Origin: Ligula intestinalis
Taxonomy: Eukaryota > Platyhelminthes > Cestoda > Diphyllobothriidea > Diphyllobothriidae
Reading direction: 5' to 3'
Assembly (NCBI GenBank): GCA_036362985.1
Contig: JAYGXS010000007.1
Coordinates: 13,292,614-13,356,613, forward strand
Length of the DNA stretch: 64,000 bases
The position numbers were made by a program, and so were the translations under genes. The notes below the pieces were generated by a model that was given only the letters and a program-made list of their open reading frames with translations, was not told the origin of the DNA and did no database searches. Below, in pieces: positions 35,301-42,466 of the stretch; positions within the stretch are counted from its first letter, which is position 1; every line of letters starts with the position of its first letter.

Positions 35301-35921
35301 ATGAAGACGCCCACACTGAGGCCGAGTCCATATGCATTTTATTTTTGTAATATTTTAATAAACTTATCTAATAATATTGCCAAACGTCTTCTGACTTATG
35401 ATTATTATAAATGAAGGGGGTTTAAACGTAATAAATGGGTCGTTCTGCCACGAAAGGGGGTCCACTGCCAAGCGAAAGCCGTCTTTACGGCCGATCGCTA
35501 TGAATGTATCTCTATAAATCGATATTAGATAGATACCTATAAAGGGGTCCAAAATCGATATCAACTAGATTTTAGAATCTCAATGGATAGAGATTCCATA
35601 GACCTTCCACAGACGTAGATTGCTACTAGGGTCGAAACCCAAAAGGGACAGTGGCCTTTCTTACCACAAAGAAGTACATATAAAGTACCCTTCTGATACA
35701 ACTTACATCTTAATGTGCATAATTGATGTTTCTACGTCGGTAGCTAGCTTGTCCCCAATAATTCTCCGCGTATTGTGAAGTCTTAGAAACCCATCAGAAC
35801 ACGCTTCAGCCACCTCCAGACCGAATGCATTCTTAGTGTAGCCAGATAGGAGGGAGAAAAGTTCAGTCGGCTCAAATAGCTTTGGCCGAATAGACAGTGG
35901 TTCAGTTCTTATGAATTCCAT
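7265..35921 (-). CDS. PDCD6IP: ALIX-like BRO1-domain protein (gene extent within window)
   Basis: Exons found: 35707-35921, 33281-33387, 33110-33243, 26679-26832, 19709-19821, 16508-16624 and, further on, 7265-7442. The first six join in phase into 280 codons without a stop. The deduced protein follows the human ALIX BRO1 domain in order; diagnostic stretches are LSLIMQAQ (exon 4), EAQAEYRAAL (exon 6) and, in the V-domain exon, RRYGGPDKVFASLDKL, matching the ALIX region around EQGGIQTVDQLIKEL. ALIX is a cytosolic scaffold that binds ESCRT-III and ubiquitin or YPXL cargo. HD-PTP also has BRO1 and V domains and is the main alternative. About 170 residues expected between exon 6 and the V exon were not found, nor was the 3' end. 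Confidence 0.8.
8150..8300 (-). repeat. tRNA-derived SINE, type A
   Basis: On the minus strand a tRNA-like head has box B GGTTCAAATC (8258-8267 complement), followed by the family's body with a GGCTATTTCTGGCTTATTAG block in the plus reading. Sister copies lie near 26.2, 59.9, 61.25 and 61.8 kb. Confidence 0.6.
8936..8995. repeat. AAT/GGT microsatellite
   Basis: (TAA)n-like run followed by (GGT)n. Confidence 0.85.
9380..9625 (+). repeat. Dispersed repeat, family 3, with GGT/GGA tail
   Basis: Contains ATCGTCGAAATCGACGGAGG (9542) and a TAGATACTGCGCAAGTCTGCC block that recurs at 59528, 60498, 21330 and 22825. Ends in (GGT)n(GGA)n. Confidence 0.6.
10150..10580 (+). repeat. Dispersed repeat, family 4 (copy 1)
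   Basis: Diverged copy of 23450-23890. Shared order: CTGTATCTGCTGACCTGCAA, GCATGCT, AATCACC, GAAGA, TCCCCTTAAACCTCAA, then a GATGGATAGAGT-like block. Includes a (CA)n at 10402-10424. Confidence 0.6.
10640..11100 (+). repeat. Dispersed repeat, family 3 long form (copy 1)
   Basis: The reverse complement of 54090-54470 matches it over about 400 bp: TTGACC(C)TGTCTTGACA, a CTGCTGTCACTTA block, GGCTTGCATTGGAGAAAG, CAACGCCGGATCC and GTGGACCTCATCGGAATCGA. Confidence 0.65.
11384..11960 (+). mobile_element. PLE remnant: terminal motif plus GIY-YIG fragment
   Basis: Plus strand encodes CGQSNYVGEPGRLCKTRIAK, then HTFKFTEAQIL and, in another frame, RELLESWLTGPQSIN, the GIY-YIG domain of a PLE with frameshifts. 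The RT is missing (5' truncated). Confidence 0.78.
11390..11436 (-). ncRNA. Hammerhead-like motif at PLE end
   Basis: Minus strand: CTGATGA (11423-11429), then GAAACGTCAGG (11393-11403). Stem I can pair TCT/AGG. Stem II is imperfect. It is in sense orientation for the ALIX pre-mRNA if ALIX exons continue across this region. Confidence 0.5.
12280..13262 (+). mobile_element. PLE remnant: thumb, GIY-YIG and 3' end
   Basis: A second 5'-truncated copy in the same orientation. Across three frames it reads ETHCNEV, VLRANGYPRNFV, CGQSNYIGKT, MAEHAAAV, FKFNKAEILVRGDNRVI and SWFSGPQSINKRNC, in the order of the intact PLE at 433-3066. The last part (12950-13150) matches the reverse complement of 49260-49480. 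The end near 13215 carries GAAACGCCAGG and a TGCATCTTCTTC block seen at other PLE ends. Confidence 0.8.
13275..13410 (-). repeat. tRNA-derived SINE, type B (inverted partner)
   Basis: Minus strand reads GGCTCAGTTGGCT, a pyrimidine-rich middle, then GGCGTGGGTATGGATCCCAC and CAAGGCCCCG. It faces the next copy head to head. Confidence 0.6.
13425..13628 (+). repeat. tRNA-derived SINE, type B
   Basis: Has ATCTCAGTTGGCTAGAAAG (box A-like), GTGGGTTCAAATCCCAC (box B) and a CGAGGCC end, then an ACAATTGGGTCAATTGATCA tail, ending in (AT)n. A true tRNA is unlikely because the anticodon region is a long CT-rich stretch. Confidence 0.65.
13940..14175 (+). repeat. Left copy of direct duplication flanking purine tract
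   Basis: Matches 14850-15095: CCAGCAGTG, ATCAAA/ATCCAAAT, AGAGACA-TCAGG, TTTCGCATGAAATGTTCCTGATATTG and GGACAATTCTGACCATGATG, each with small differences. Confidence 0.7.
14150..14850. repeat. GAG/GAA purine tract
   Basis: About 700 bases almost entirely A and G on the plus strand, (GAG)n then (GAA)n, interrupted by a 100-N gap at 14329-14428. Such mirror-type purine runs can form triplex DNA. The long frames across it are artefacts. Confidence 0.95.
14329..14428. other. Assembly gap (100 N)
   Basis: Exactly 100 N inside the (GAG)n run; the true length is unknown. Confidence 0.99.
14850..15095 (+). repeat. Right copy of direct duplication flanking purine tract
   Basis: Counterpart of 13940-14175; followed again by a shorter GAG-rich run (15060-15165). 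Confidence 0.7.
15430..16290 (+). mobile_element. PLE remnant: GIY-YIG gene fragment between inverted repeats
   Basis: 15455-15545 and 16138-16235 are inverted repeats (both contain CACGTTATGCAAT or its complement, and GAGTGCTCTTCAG). Between them a plus-strand frame encodes a GIY-YIG domain. The layout mimics the inverted arms of the intact PLE at 1-3342 but without the RT. Confidence 0.72.
15477..15953 (+). pseudogene. GIY-YIG endonuclease fragment (PLE-derived)
   Basis: 158 codons. The first 22 residues or so are translated pseudo-LTR. The domain runs from CVYEFTCTCGCKYIGRTQKQ through EHLLDTGH to YLEAAYIRRFKP: the CxC before YIGRT, the RAKEHL helix and the terminal Glu are all present. 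It belongs to a different PLE lineage from the intact copy. It has no RT, so it cannot mobilise itself. Confidence 0.75.
16508..16624 (-). CDS. PDCD6IP: ALIX exon 6
   Basis: 117 bases, 39 codons, phase 0 at both ends, acceptor TTTCAG, donor GTAGTT. EAQAEYRAALVAGDKKNY then AQILHLQ parallels QANAEYHQSILAKQQKKF then EEIARLQ. Confidence 0.83.
16640..19000. other. Intronic stretch, nothing recognised
   Basis: Within ALIX intron 5. Frames on both strands are short and show no family signature. Only weak internal repetition of GTGGCAAGCTCCACACGA-type sequence is seen near 18190-18250. Confidence 0.4.
19040..19600 (+). mobile_element. Non-LTR retrotransposon relic, C-terminal end
   Basis: Plus strand reads WWALSVEDERRLEVPDHRCL then KTILRVKYTDR, the hallmark tail of flatworm RTE-type LINEs after the RT (usually a WAL..ED.R.L..FDHRCLR motif). 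Frameshifts follow and the copy ends near GTINDIIETG. Confidence 0.72.
19709..19821 (-). CDS. PDCD6IP: ALIX exon 5
   Basis: Acceptor TTGCAG, donor GTGCGT, 113 bases, in phase with exons 4 and 6. Encodes EQIAAKARLASEHYRQAV, equivalent to AIIAKLANQAADYFGDAF of ALIX. Confidence 0.83.
20155..20870 (+). mobile_element. PLE remnant: GIY-YIG fragment and 3' end
   Basis: 20170-20210 encodes CSYVGETGRQLQTRMHEHKL; after a frame change the frame at 20215-20580 continues with VANHAAEIGYVFNFDAIKI and MSTDCSVNRHINLP, the rest of the nuclease. A hammerhead-like terminal motif follows at 20773. Confidence 0.8.
20773..20813 (+). ncRNA. Hammerhead-like motif with strong stem II, G12 lost
   Basis: CTGAAGA (a permitted CUGANGA variant), stem GGATAG/CTATCC around a 9-base loop, then AAAACGTCAG where GAAAC is expected. 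Probably inactive. Confidence 0.5.
21060..21620 (+). repeat. Dispersed repeat, family 3 (composite copy)
   Basis: Contains AGCTTGGAAGG, TGATGGGATAATTC, CTTAAAACTAATCCACGCCT, CTGGCCTTCAGCTT and ATAATCGACGGTCGAACTTT (21409), then GTATTGCTGGTACTATTTCT. Same order at 22570-22960. Confidence 0.65.
21751..21818 (+). repeat. Interstitial telomere-like repeat
   Basis: Degenerate TTAGGG units such as GGGTTAGGG, GGGTTAGGATTAGGG and GGTTAGGGTAAGGG over about 68 bases. Confidence 0.75.
22570..22960 (+). repeat. Dispersed repeat, family 3 (copy)
   Basis: Contains TTGCTGGTATTATTTCTGTC, AATGGGATAATTCGAAATGC, CTTAAAACTAATCCACGCCT and AATAATCGACGGTCGAACTG (22899). Confidence 0.65.
23450..23890 (+). repeat. 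Dispersed repeat, family 4 (copy 2)
   Basis: Diverged counterpart of 10150-10580. Confidence 0.6.
24385..25350. mobile_element. Foldback element with ~360 bp inverted arms
   Basis: Left arm 24385-24745 and right arm 24985-25350 are inverted copies; both contain TAGTATGCCTTTTTATCATT or its complement and AATATATTTTATGGAAAACAT. About 240 bp lies between. A partial second copy is at 47130-47745. No coding frame is convincing; it may be a large MITE or foldback DNA transposon. Confidence 0.7.
25960..26240 (-). repeat. tRNA-derived SINE, type A
   Basis: Minus strand starts with a tRNA-like head: GGGCGTTAGACGCTGATCAG, then GGTCGCGAGTTCGAGCC (box B). The body contains the complement of CCCGCTCTGTATTGGGCCTA. 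Confidence 0.7.
26241..26480 (-). repeat. tRNA-derived SINE, type A, headless copy
   Basis: Same body as 25960-26130 (CCCGCTCTGCTTTGGGTCTC, then GCCATTTTTGGTTTATTAGC) but without the tRNA-like head. Confidence 0.6.
26679..26832 (-). CDS. PDCD6IP: ALIX exon 4
   Basis: Acceptor TTGCAG, donor GTATCA, 154 bases. DAATFFRYVRDNL and LSLIMQAQGEELSVVKA match the most conserved BRO1 helices. Preceded by a 6.3 kb intron that holds a LINE. Confidence 0.88.
27055..27454. other. Assembly gap (400 N)
   Basis: 400 N just upstream of a LINE; its 5' end may be hidden here. Confidence 0.99.
27487..30385 (+). mobile_element. Degenerate non-LTR retrotransposon (APE endonuclease + RT)
   Basis: Plus strand, broken by frameshifts and stops. 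Endonuclease: LHVNGLLGKLDQF, QETKWPNP (27759), GGGLAFLVHKSV and LVLGNFNAHDLWC (28040). RT: AFDCVRHDQL, a VPQGS..SPTLFNIYMRDL motif B region and SYADDVTF (29253). The 3' end carries a CPDC..DCQHLFAC zinc-knuckle-like motif (30220). Most like the Jockey/CR1 group. It lies antisense in ALIX intron 3. Confidence 0.85.
28980..29399 (+). pseudogene. LINE reverse transcriptase core
   Basis: 140 codons including motif A (AFDCVRHDQ), motif B (QGSVHSPTLFN) and catalytic YADD. An in-frame TGA ends it at 29397; the same frame resumes with DPKEFNRHPAITVNG and continues to the thumb (KLLGVRFDN). Confidence 0.8.
30390..30530 (+). repeat. SINE type A body fragment
   Basis: Plus strand carries GGGTGAGTGAGTTGCGTTAG, then CGATCGGTGAACGTTCATCA and ACGAGTGT, matching the complement of the bodies at 26250 and 60275. 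Confidence 0.55.
31164..31204. repeat. CA microsatellite
   Basis: Interrupted (CA)n run. Confidence 0.9.
31530..31860 (+). repeat. Dispersed repeat, family 2 (copy 2)
   Basis: Blocks CAAATCAGAAGTCAGGGAAG, GGGAAGCCTTGACTCCGGGA and GCAGCCAATCAGATGAAATG match 3990-4265 and 63680-63960. Confidence 0.6.
31870..33100. other. ALIX intron 3 sequence, nothing recognised
   Basis: AT-rich, only short frames on both strands; no domain or repeat family identified. Confidence 0.4.
33110..33243 (-). CDS. PDCD6IP: ALIX exon 3
   Basis: Separated from exon 2 by an intron of only 37 bases (33244-33280) that is in phase. Encodes ERCCMVFSLAALYSQYAA, matching the KSCVLFNCAALASQIAA helix of ALIX. Donor GTTGGT. 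Confidence 0.87.
33281..33387 (-). CDS. PDCD6IP: ALIX exon 2
   Basis: Acceptor TTGCAG, donor GTAAAC, 107 bases. Begins IYLDLLTELDKHFAI and contains FEWYNCFDD, corresponding to LLRYYDQI...FTWKDAFD of human ALIX. Confidence 0.85.
34650..35163 (+). CDS. Unrecognised gene, three 3' exons nested in ALIX intron 1
   Basis: Three plus-strand exons join in phase: 34650-34837 (acceptor ACGCAG, donor GTAAGC), 34874-34906 (36-base intron before it, donor GTTAGT) and 35071-35163 (acceptor ACTTAG, stop TGA). They encode about 104 codons: a basic, Gln-rich start (SKRRGLSRQRQLEALIHQQ), then AAKFRQLNAKSTEETF, INYLNGMGRTK and a short tail ending AAFESDVRH. An AATAAA at about 35354 could be its poly(A) signal. 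GC content and codon use rise sharply against the AT-rich surroundings. The family was not recognised and upstream exons were not found; it could be a small nuclear protein, but that is a guess from the basic start. Confidence 0.5.
35707..35921 (-). CDS. PDCD6IP: ALIX exon 1 (start of BRO1 domain)
   Basis: Starts at the ATG complementary to 35919-35921 and ends at a GTAAGT donor in phase 2; 71 codons plus 2 bases. It encodes MEFIRTEPLSIRPKLF, matching the N-terminal strand and first helix of BRO1. Its 5' end faces INO80. Confidence 0.82.
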
Positions 35922-35929
35922 GAATTAAC

Positions 35930-37055
35930 TTTGCGTAAGAAGTGAAATGAATTGCCTGCAAAATGTGCGAACGGCGACGATTCCAATTGGACAACCCTGC
36001 TTTATGCTGATTGGCTATGTTTTCATCGAGCGTGTCCTTGATAATTCGGCGTTTTTTGAATACTGCCTAATGAGTTCTTCATTATTGCGCAAACGAAGGC
36101 AGTTGCCGTTCATATGTCAGAGACTTTTCACACATTCTTATACGGCCTAAAACTTACATACTTTTATGCATAAGAAGAGGCAATTGGGCGTTTTCGTCGG
36201 GGTATTATTGTATTTGTTGTGCTGATTGTATTTAGGAAGTGGGTTAGCATTTCAAGCGGACTAGTACACGTAAATTTCCAGCTGACAGCCCTAATGTGGA
36301 GAAGTTTGTGAATAACAGTTGCAAGTATGTGTGCGGACTGGTTTTAACTTCATTTTTGCTATGTATTGACTGTTTAGAGGGCATTCTCTAACATAATGTA
36401 TCTGAAGGAAGGATTCCTTGTGGTAACGTCATTCAGGACGCAGCATACTCTCGAGCCCATCCCTGTTCAGCCCCCGCGTCCAAGGCAAAGAAGTCCAGTC
36501 CCAAAGTTCCACATACTACGAACTTCTTCGCTCAAAATTGAAGACATCTCGAGAACGAACGATCATCATATGCTCTTTATTTGAGCGAATAATGCCCAGC
36601 GAAGTCTAAGACAGCTTTGACGAGCTTATGTCCCCTGTCAATGAGTACGAGAAGATAAACCTAAATAATGGTGCTTCCCATACCAATTTCAAACGACGCA
36701 GGAGCAGTAAACTGCCGACAGAACTTCCACGCGTAGACAGTTTGAACTGCCACTGCGAGTTCTTTGTTTGCTGTCATTCCGAGTTGTTTCGCAGTTGCAG
36801 ATCTAAAAATAAGTCAACATTTGCTGCTTGTACCGGTTTTCACACGTTTAAGATCACTGAATTTTGGTTGGATGGCGCGTTTTTTGGTCGTTTTTTTCGC
36901 GAGGGTCAGCTTCCTGCTAAAGCATTTAATTTGCGGCATAGCCACATTTTGCAGTCAACAAATTGTGACTGCATATCCCAAGTTCTGCAGATAACCGCCT
37001 GGTCGGGAGAAAAGTATACCTTAACTAATGGAGCCTATGCAACCCTTGGCCGAAC
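35930..37055. other. Intergenic region between ALIX and INO80, no gene seen
   Basis: Left part of the divergent intergenic space. It should contain the ALIX promoter, but no core promoter element stands out. A 145-codon frame at 36628-37065 lacks family features. Confidence 0.4.
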
Positions 37056-37061
37056 TTTTGG

Positions 37062-37080
37062 ATAATAATAATAATAATAA
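37062..37080. repeat. AAT microsatellite
   Basis: (ATA)n run of about six units. Confidence 0.9.
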
Positions 37081-37795
37081 GTTGTTTATTTCAGGCCCAT
37101 TGGTCCTCATCAATGTGCATTAAAAAACGAAATTTACGTTGTTAAAACGCGGTTACAAGTTATTTCGGTTTTAATTACACAATGAAGGACCTAGGAAACA
37201 TACGCTGCAGGGTCTTACGGTGTCACCATACAGTAAAATGCATTAAAAATAATTTTTTCCATGAATGATGGTCACATCCTATCATTTTTCTACAATGAGT
37301 CTGGGATTAGATGCGGGCCGTGTGCATTGCGACGCCGACTTTGCTGACGACGTACACTGAATATCCGTAGGTAGACCGAAGGGACGCCATCTACCGGACA
37401 AGAAGGCAGGGTTGTGCATCGTACCACATTGTGTTAACTGATAAGCGTGGGCATTTCCAGTCCGTGTTCTTTGCATTTGTAGATTAAGACGATGCCGTAA
37501 GCGACAGGAAGAATAATAGATGTCCTCCATGTGACAGCATTTGAAGCTCTTCCCTGGATATGTCACGCATTATTTCCAAATTCTGCTAACTCTTCTCCGT
37601 TTTGAAACTTTGGCGTTGGCGCACTAGTACCAAAGGCTTAAGGGACCTATTCGCCTCTATCATTCGGTCCGACTGGAACGATTCTATCCTTTGGTACTAT
37701 AACATTGCTATTAGGATTCAAGGTCGCTATTTGTAATCATCGTGGGTTTTTACGTTGTCGCCAACATTTGGTGGTCTCTGCAGTCTGCTGGATCA

Positions 37796-37805
37796 NNNNN
37801 NNNNN
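37796..37805. other. Assembly gap (10 N)
   Basis: Ten N. Confidence 0.99.
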
Positions 37806-38099
37806 CCTGAGCAACTTCATTCCAACCGCGCCTTCTTGTTTGAGAACGCCATAATGCACGAATTTGGTAAAATTCTGAAGAAAAGGAAATAATACACGAT
37901 TGCGTGTAACGGGTATGTCAAGCATAGGGGGGATTAGCAAACAAAAACGTTCTCATATATTAGTATATATGCGTTCTCAGATCTGTTTCATGACCAGATT
38001 GGTTCTCATGTATCCTCGCCGTGAATGAAATAAAATAAAAATGTACTAGGCAATCAAAAAGATGCTAATGCTGAACAATTAGAAAATTCGGAAAAGTTC

Positions 38100-40400
38100 A
38101 TTTACTCACTTGCAGTGCCTGCATTGGGAAAAGGCGAGATAAGCCTGGCAATGAAAATTTATCCTAAACAAGTTGGTGTGCTGCTCGAGAGAATCGTTTA
38201 GGCTTGGGCAGCACTCACTGCAGTTAGTCGTTGTTATAATGCCAGAAAACGGGTGTGTGAGCCAGTTGCCAACTGCCGCTATTGCGAATATGCTCATAAT
38301 ATTTATCACAGTTCCTCAGCAAATGATAATCCAATTGGCGTTTAAATGGGTCAACAGTGTCTGAAAGGACAATCTCTTCAGGGAGTCCGTTTCATGCTCC
38401 GATGACCCTCTACAAGAAGCCGTTTCGTCAAACTTTCATATGAGCCGACTTTGCCTGCAGTTTTAAGGAATTTCCTTGCAGGTGATCCCTCCGAGCCAAT
38501 TCGAAATTCTCATCAAATTTTAGAGCGCACTAACGGCCTAAATAAACAAATAGGGGAATTTCATATTGTAGGCCGGTTCTTCCATATCCAACAACATACC
38601 GTCATTTTAAAATAATAATCAACGCTCTCAGAAAAGTATGGTGAGCTAAGGATGAAGCAGTGAAAAACTTCTAACATTAAAGCAGGGACAGAGCTCAGCG
38701 GACCCTCACTTAAAAAAGCATAGAAGAAAAAAATGCTTTTATAAAATGAAGAGTTTGGTTGATAGCATTGTTGCGATACAATGAGACAGGCCTGTAGATG
38801 AAAGCATATGGGGGTTGGAAACGCTTCTTTTGTTGGCAAAATCATATAGCAGCAGATGCAGCCATTCAGAATCAGGATCAACCATCAGAGAGGGAACACA
38901 GGAGGAGGGCATCGTGAATAACAGAGCCGAAAGGATGAGGGGAAAGTAGGGGGCATGAGATCATAACTGAAATGCCGGAGATGTGACCTTGTGGCTGCAG
39001 TGTCCAGCGACGAGCTGGCGAAAACAGCAGAATCGCCGGAGACCGCAAAGCACACCATCAGGGTTATAAAACGGAGAATAGCAATAATGACTGGACAGAG
39101 TAGGGAAAGAAACATCGCTGCAATGATCACTCTTTGGAGGATAAAACAGACATATATGCAAAGCAATTTAATAAAACTGGAACCGCGTCAAATACCAGGA
39201 GGACCCTTTTTAAAGTCCAAAAGTTGTGTTTGGGAAGGAGACGGATAACAAGGACTTCACATCTTCCAACGTTAAACGTTTACCTTAATTGGCTTTCAAA
39301 ACTGCTTAGTTAGATGCCAGCCTTATTTCGACCGGAATATTATTCTTGAGGAAAACATATTTGGAAGCAAAAAACGAGAATGTTTAGATGTGGAGCTAAA
39401 AGTTGGTGGACTTATCACGGAAGAATTACAAGTTGCCTAGGATTTATCTGCCGGAAAAAGACAGTTGATCCGTTGGAGGTTAACGTTAGAGTTAATGCGA
39501 AATAGGAAGCAGAGGCTCGCTTCGAGTTTTCTAACTCGAAGAAATGCCATGTTCGCTAACTGACATCTCCTCGTATAAGAAATAGTGGATAAAGGAAGAG
39601 CAAATATTTTTATAGTAAAAAATATCTGAACATTTTGAACTTTTCCGCGGTCAGAGGCATCCACTAGACCAGAGAGGGGACAGCAGTATTCTAGGATGGG
39701 TGGAAAAAAACGTGCGTTACAGTTAAATCTTTATTTCCAGAAGGAAGAAATTATGTGATAGAAAACCACATATCTGTGCAGCCTTCGCAGACATTCGATC
39801 CGCATGAACGATAATGCTAGTTTATTTTTGTTACTTGGACCTTAGTTATCTATGGTGGATCGGTCGAAGCTTGGCGGGGCCAAAAAATGAAACTACTCTT
39901 GCATGGTGAAAATTTCACTGGCATTCTAATGTGAGGGTATGAGTCAGTCTGCGTTTACTTTATTATCGCATTTGTTGGCCGTTCCCTTAGAAAATGAGCA
40001 TATGCACTTAAGTTTATCTGCATTAATGAAATTGCATAAATTGTTTAGGATGTTGAAATTTCATTAATGTATAAAATGAAGAGTCGAGAACCCAAGACCG
40101 TGCCTTGAAAAAAGCTACTCGTGATCAGATGAGCCGTAGAGCATCTGTTACCTACTAAGAACTTTTGGCTGTGGTGAAACAAGTAGGAAACAATGAAACC
40201 GAGGAGAGGGGGACAGACGCTGATTTCTTCCAGTTTTACCAGAAGATGTCTGTGCCGTACCTTTTACGAAGGCTTTGCTCAGCTCAAAGTAGATCGCAAC
40301 CACTTATTGCTGCTCGTTGCGAAGGGAAGTGACTAGTCTTAGAAAAGTTAAGTGATACGTTTCGCATGATCGTCCAGGAAAAAAACCATGCTGCGAGTCA
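38100..40400 (-). mobile_element. Degenerate CR1/Jockey-like LINE
   Basis: Read from right to left on the minus strand: IYFELSKAF (motif A, near 40285), FQGTVLGSRLFILYINEIS (motif B, near 40090), NADKLKC at the YADD position, then SYTRRCQLANMAFLRVRKLE (39500-39570) and DHLQGNSLKLQ with GLPEEIVLSDTVDPFKRQLD (38500-38340), the usual C-terminus. Many stops. A block at about 38560-39250 does not align and may be a later insertion. Confidence 0.68.
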
Positions 40401-40654
40401 CTTAGAAGCTTGTTTTTAGACTAATTCGGTAATCTGATTAAAAAGGATCGTTTTCAAATGTTTGACTAGGGCTGGACATTTATGAATGCGTCAGTAATTA
40501 TTTACGTCCAAACGAGATCCTGACTTGAAGACTGGAAGAGTAATAGATGTTTCCCATGAGGCAGGAAAGAAGATAGGCTAAGGGTAGGTTACTATACAAT
40601 CAGGGAAGCTCGACACTCTTTTGATAAATGAGTTTGATTTCAAGCATTGACATT

Positions 40655-41540
40655 TATAGACTTAAGATTATCCCTATCATCATCCCCCAAAGAAGACGAA
40701 GAAGAAAACAAGGCGATGTCTTGGACCACACTGTAATTGTGCTAAAACTTCGGAAAAACACTACTTCCCATCATCCTAGGGTTGATTTGTGTGTTTCTGC
40801 TCGCCGAGAGTTGGAATGGCGCGCCGCCCATCTGGTTTTGTAACGATGGCTGACGTACGAGCTCTGAATTTCGTGCTGTCCGTGAATTGGCCACTCCGTT
40901 GTGAGTGGCTTGCGCTTTCCGTGTGTCGTATACGCGTCTAAGTTAACTGGCACGGTATTTTGACCACTGTACGACCTCCCCTCTGAGCCTGATGCATGGA
41001 TCAGCCATCGTTCCGGGTGCGGTGTCCGTCGGTGGGACGGTGAGTCATCTAGTTCGTGTGCCCTCTGTGCACGTCCTCGTGCGTCCCCCGTCACCGGCCC
41101 GTCTGTTGTCGTCACCATCAGGAATGCGTGCATTTCGTGTGCACTTGGCTGGCTACTATCGGCTCTCCTCCAATACTCGGGTGGCTGGACCGGTTGACAT
41201 TCAAAGTGCGGACCCGGCTCACATGTTTGGGCTCGTCGGTGAATTGATGACTCATGTTGGCAATTTGAGTCGTGATTAGTTCACGACGGAGGTGCTGCAG
41301 CCAGTCCACGGACAGCACGAAATTCAGAGCTCGTGCGTCAGCCATCGCTAAAACACCAGATGGGCGGCGCGCCATTTCAACTCTCAGCAAGCAGGAAAAC
41401 ATAACTCACCACTCAGATGATGGAAAATAGTGTTTTTCCGGAATGTCAGCACAATTAAAGCGTGGTCCATGACAGTGCCTTCTTTTCTTCTTTGACTTTT
41501 TTTGGGGATGATGATCGGTATAATGTATCTGGACCTCGTA
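40655..41540. mobile_element. Foldback element with PLE-like ends
   Basis: Left arm 40655-40895 and right arm 41296-41536 are inverted copies; both carry GGCGCGCCGCCCATCTGGT, GAGCTCTGAATTTCGTGCTG and CGGAAAAACACTA or complements. The outer part (GAAGAAGAAAACAAGGCGAT) resembles the outer motif of the PLE ends at 49140 and 53850. About 400 bp of unrecognised sequence lies between. Confidence 0.65.
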
Positions 41541-41559
41541 TCTTCACCTATTTTAACTT

Positions 41560-42300
41560 AAGAAAATGTATATGTCCGTTTTCTTACCCCTAAAGTGTAT
41601 TAATAAATGCATGTTTTTTTAATTTCTGAACTTTAACAAAGAATAAAAATCCTTTTATATATGCAACAAGCGGATTTGCACATATCTTAGGAATTTGGAA
41701 ACAGACAGCCGAAGCTCTGCTGCCGATATCAGATGAGGATGAAGGGTAGGACATACAGTACAAATCTATTGGTCATCCACCAATAAATTATCTGAAACAA
41801 TTAATTAACGTCTTGCGTTCTACTTCGTGCCTTCTTGCGTTCGCGCATTCTTGCGTCGGTGATCTTGAATTATAGCGTCTCCCGTTAGTGTGCCTTGTAT
41901 ATAGCCGGCTAAAAGCTGTCCTGCTTGAACGTGCATAAGTTTAGGGAGCCAATATAATAAAAGGAAAGTCCTCCTTCGCAATTTTTTCAGTCGACGTGTA
42001 CGAGGGGGACATACGTGAGAATTGTCCCTGCAATATCCCCCCACATCTACCACTCTACCCCCACTAAATCCCCGTAGTACACCACAGGACGTGGAGAAAA
42101 TTGTAGAGGCTAGTGTTGGCAAGGCTGAGTGCAACATCAGGACGGAAAAAAAGATGCTTTAAGCTCCTTGACATAAAGACCTTAAATTACACCGTTACCC
42201 AAGTTATTTATAACGTTTCTGTCCTTGGACTTTAAAGATTGAACGTTCAAGGTCTGGTGGAAGGTTTTAAGTATGGAACCTGCGCGAAGATACCCTAAAT
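41560..42300. other. Region upstream of INO80, no gene seen
   Basis: AT-rich; would hold the INO80 promoter and 5' UTR. No TATA box or other element can be assigned. Confidence 0.4.
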
Positions 42301-42324
42301 TAAGTCCACTACCAGAAACCCAAA

Positions 42325-42466
42325 ATGGATAACTTAAGGGAGGTTCATGAATCGGAAAAACGAATTCTCTCCGCATTGGATACCTCTCTTTTACTTAATG
42401 AAATTGAAGAACTGGAAGAAATCTTGGGAATGCCCCTTTCGATCTCCCTCTCGCAAAACATTCTTG
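42325..42466 (+). CDS. INO80: INO80 exon 1
   Basis: Begins [15 protein letters not shown] and contains the acidic [10 protein letters not shown]; ends in phase 1 at GTAATG. The N-terminus is poorly conserved, so this assignment rests on phase and spacing. Confidence 0.7.

Noticed and set aside
36628..37065. 145-codon plus-strand frame
   Set aside because: No domain, no splice context, Cys/Phe-rich composition and ends in an AAT microsatellite; treated as chance.
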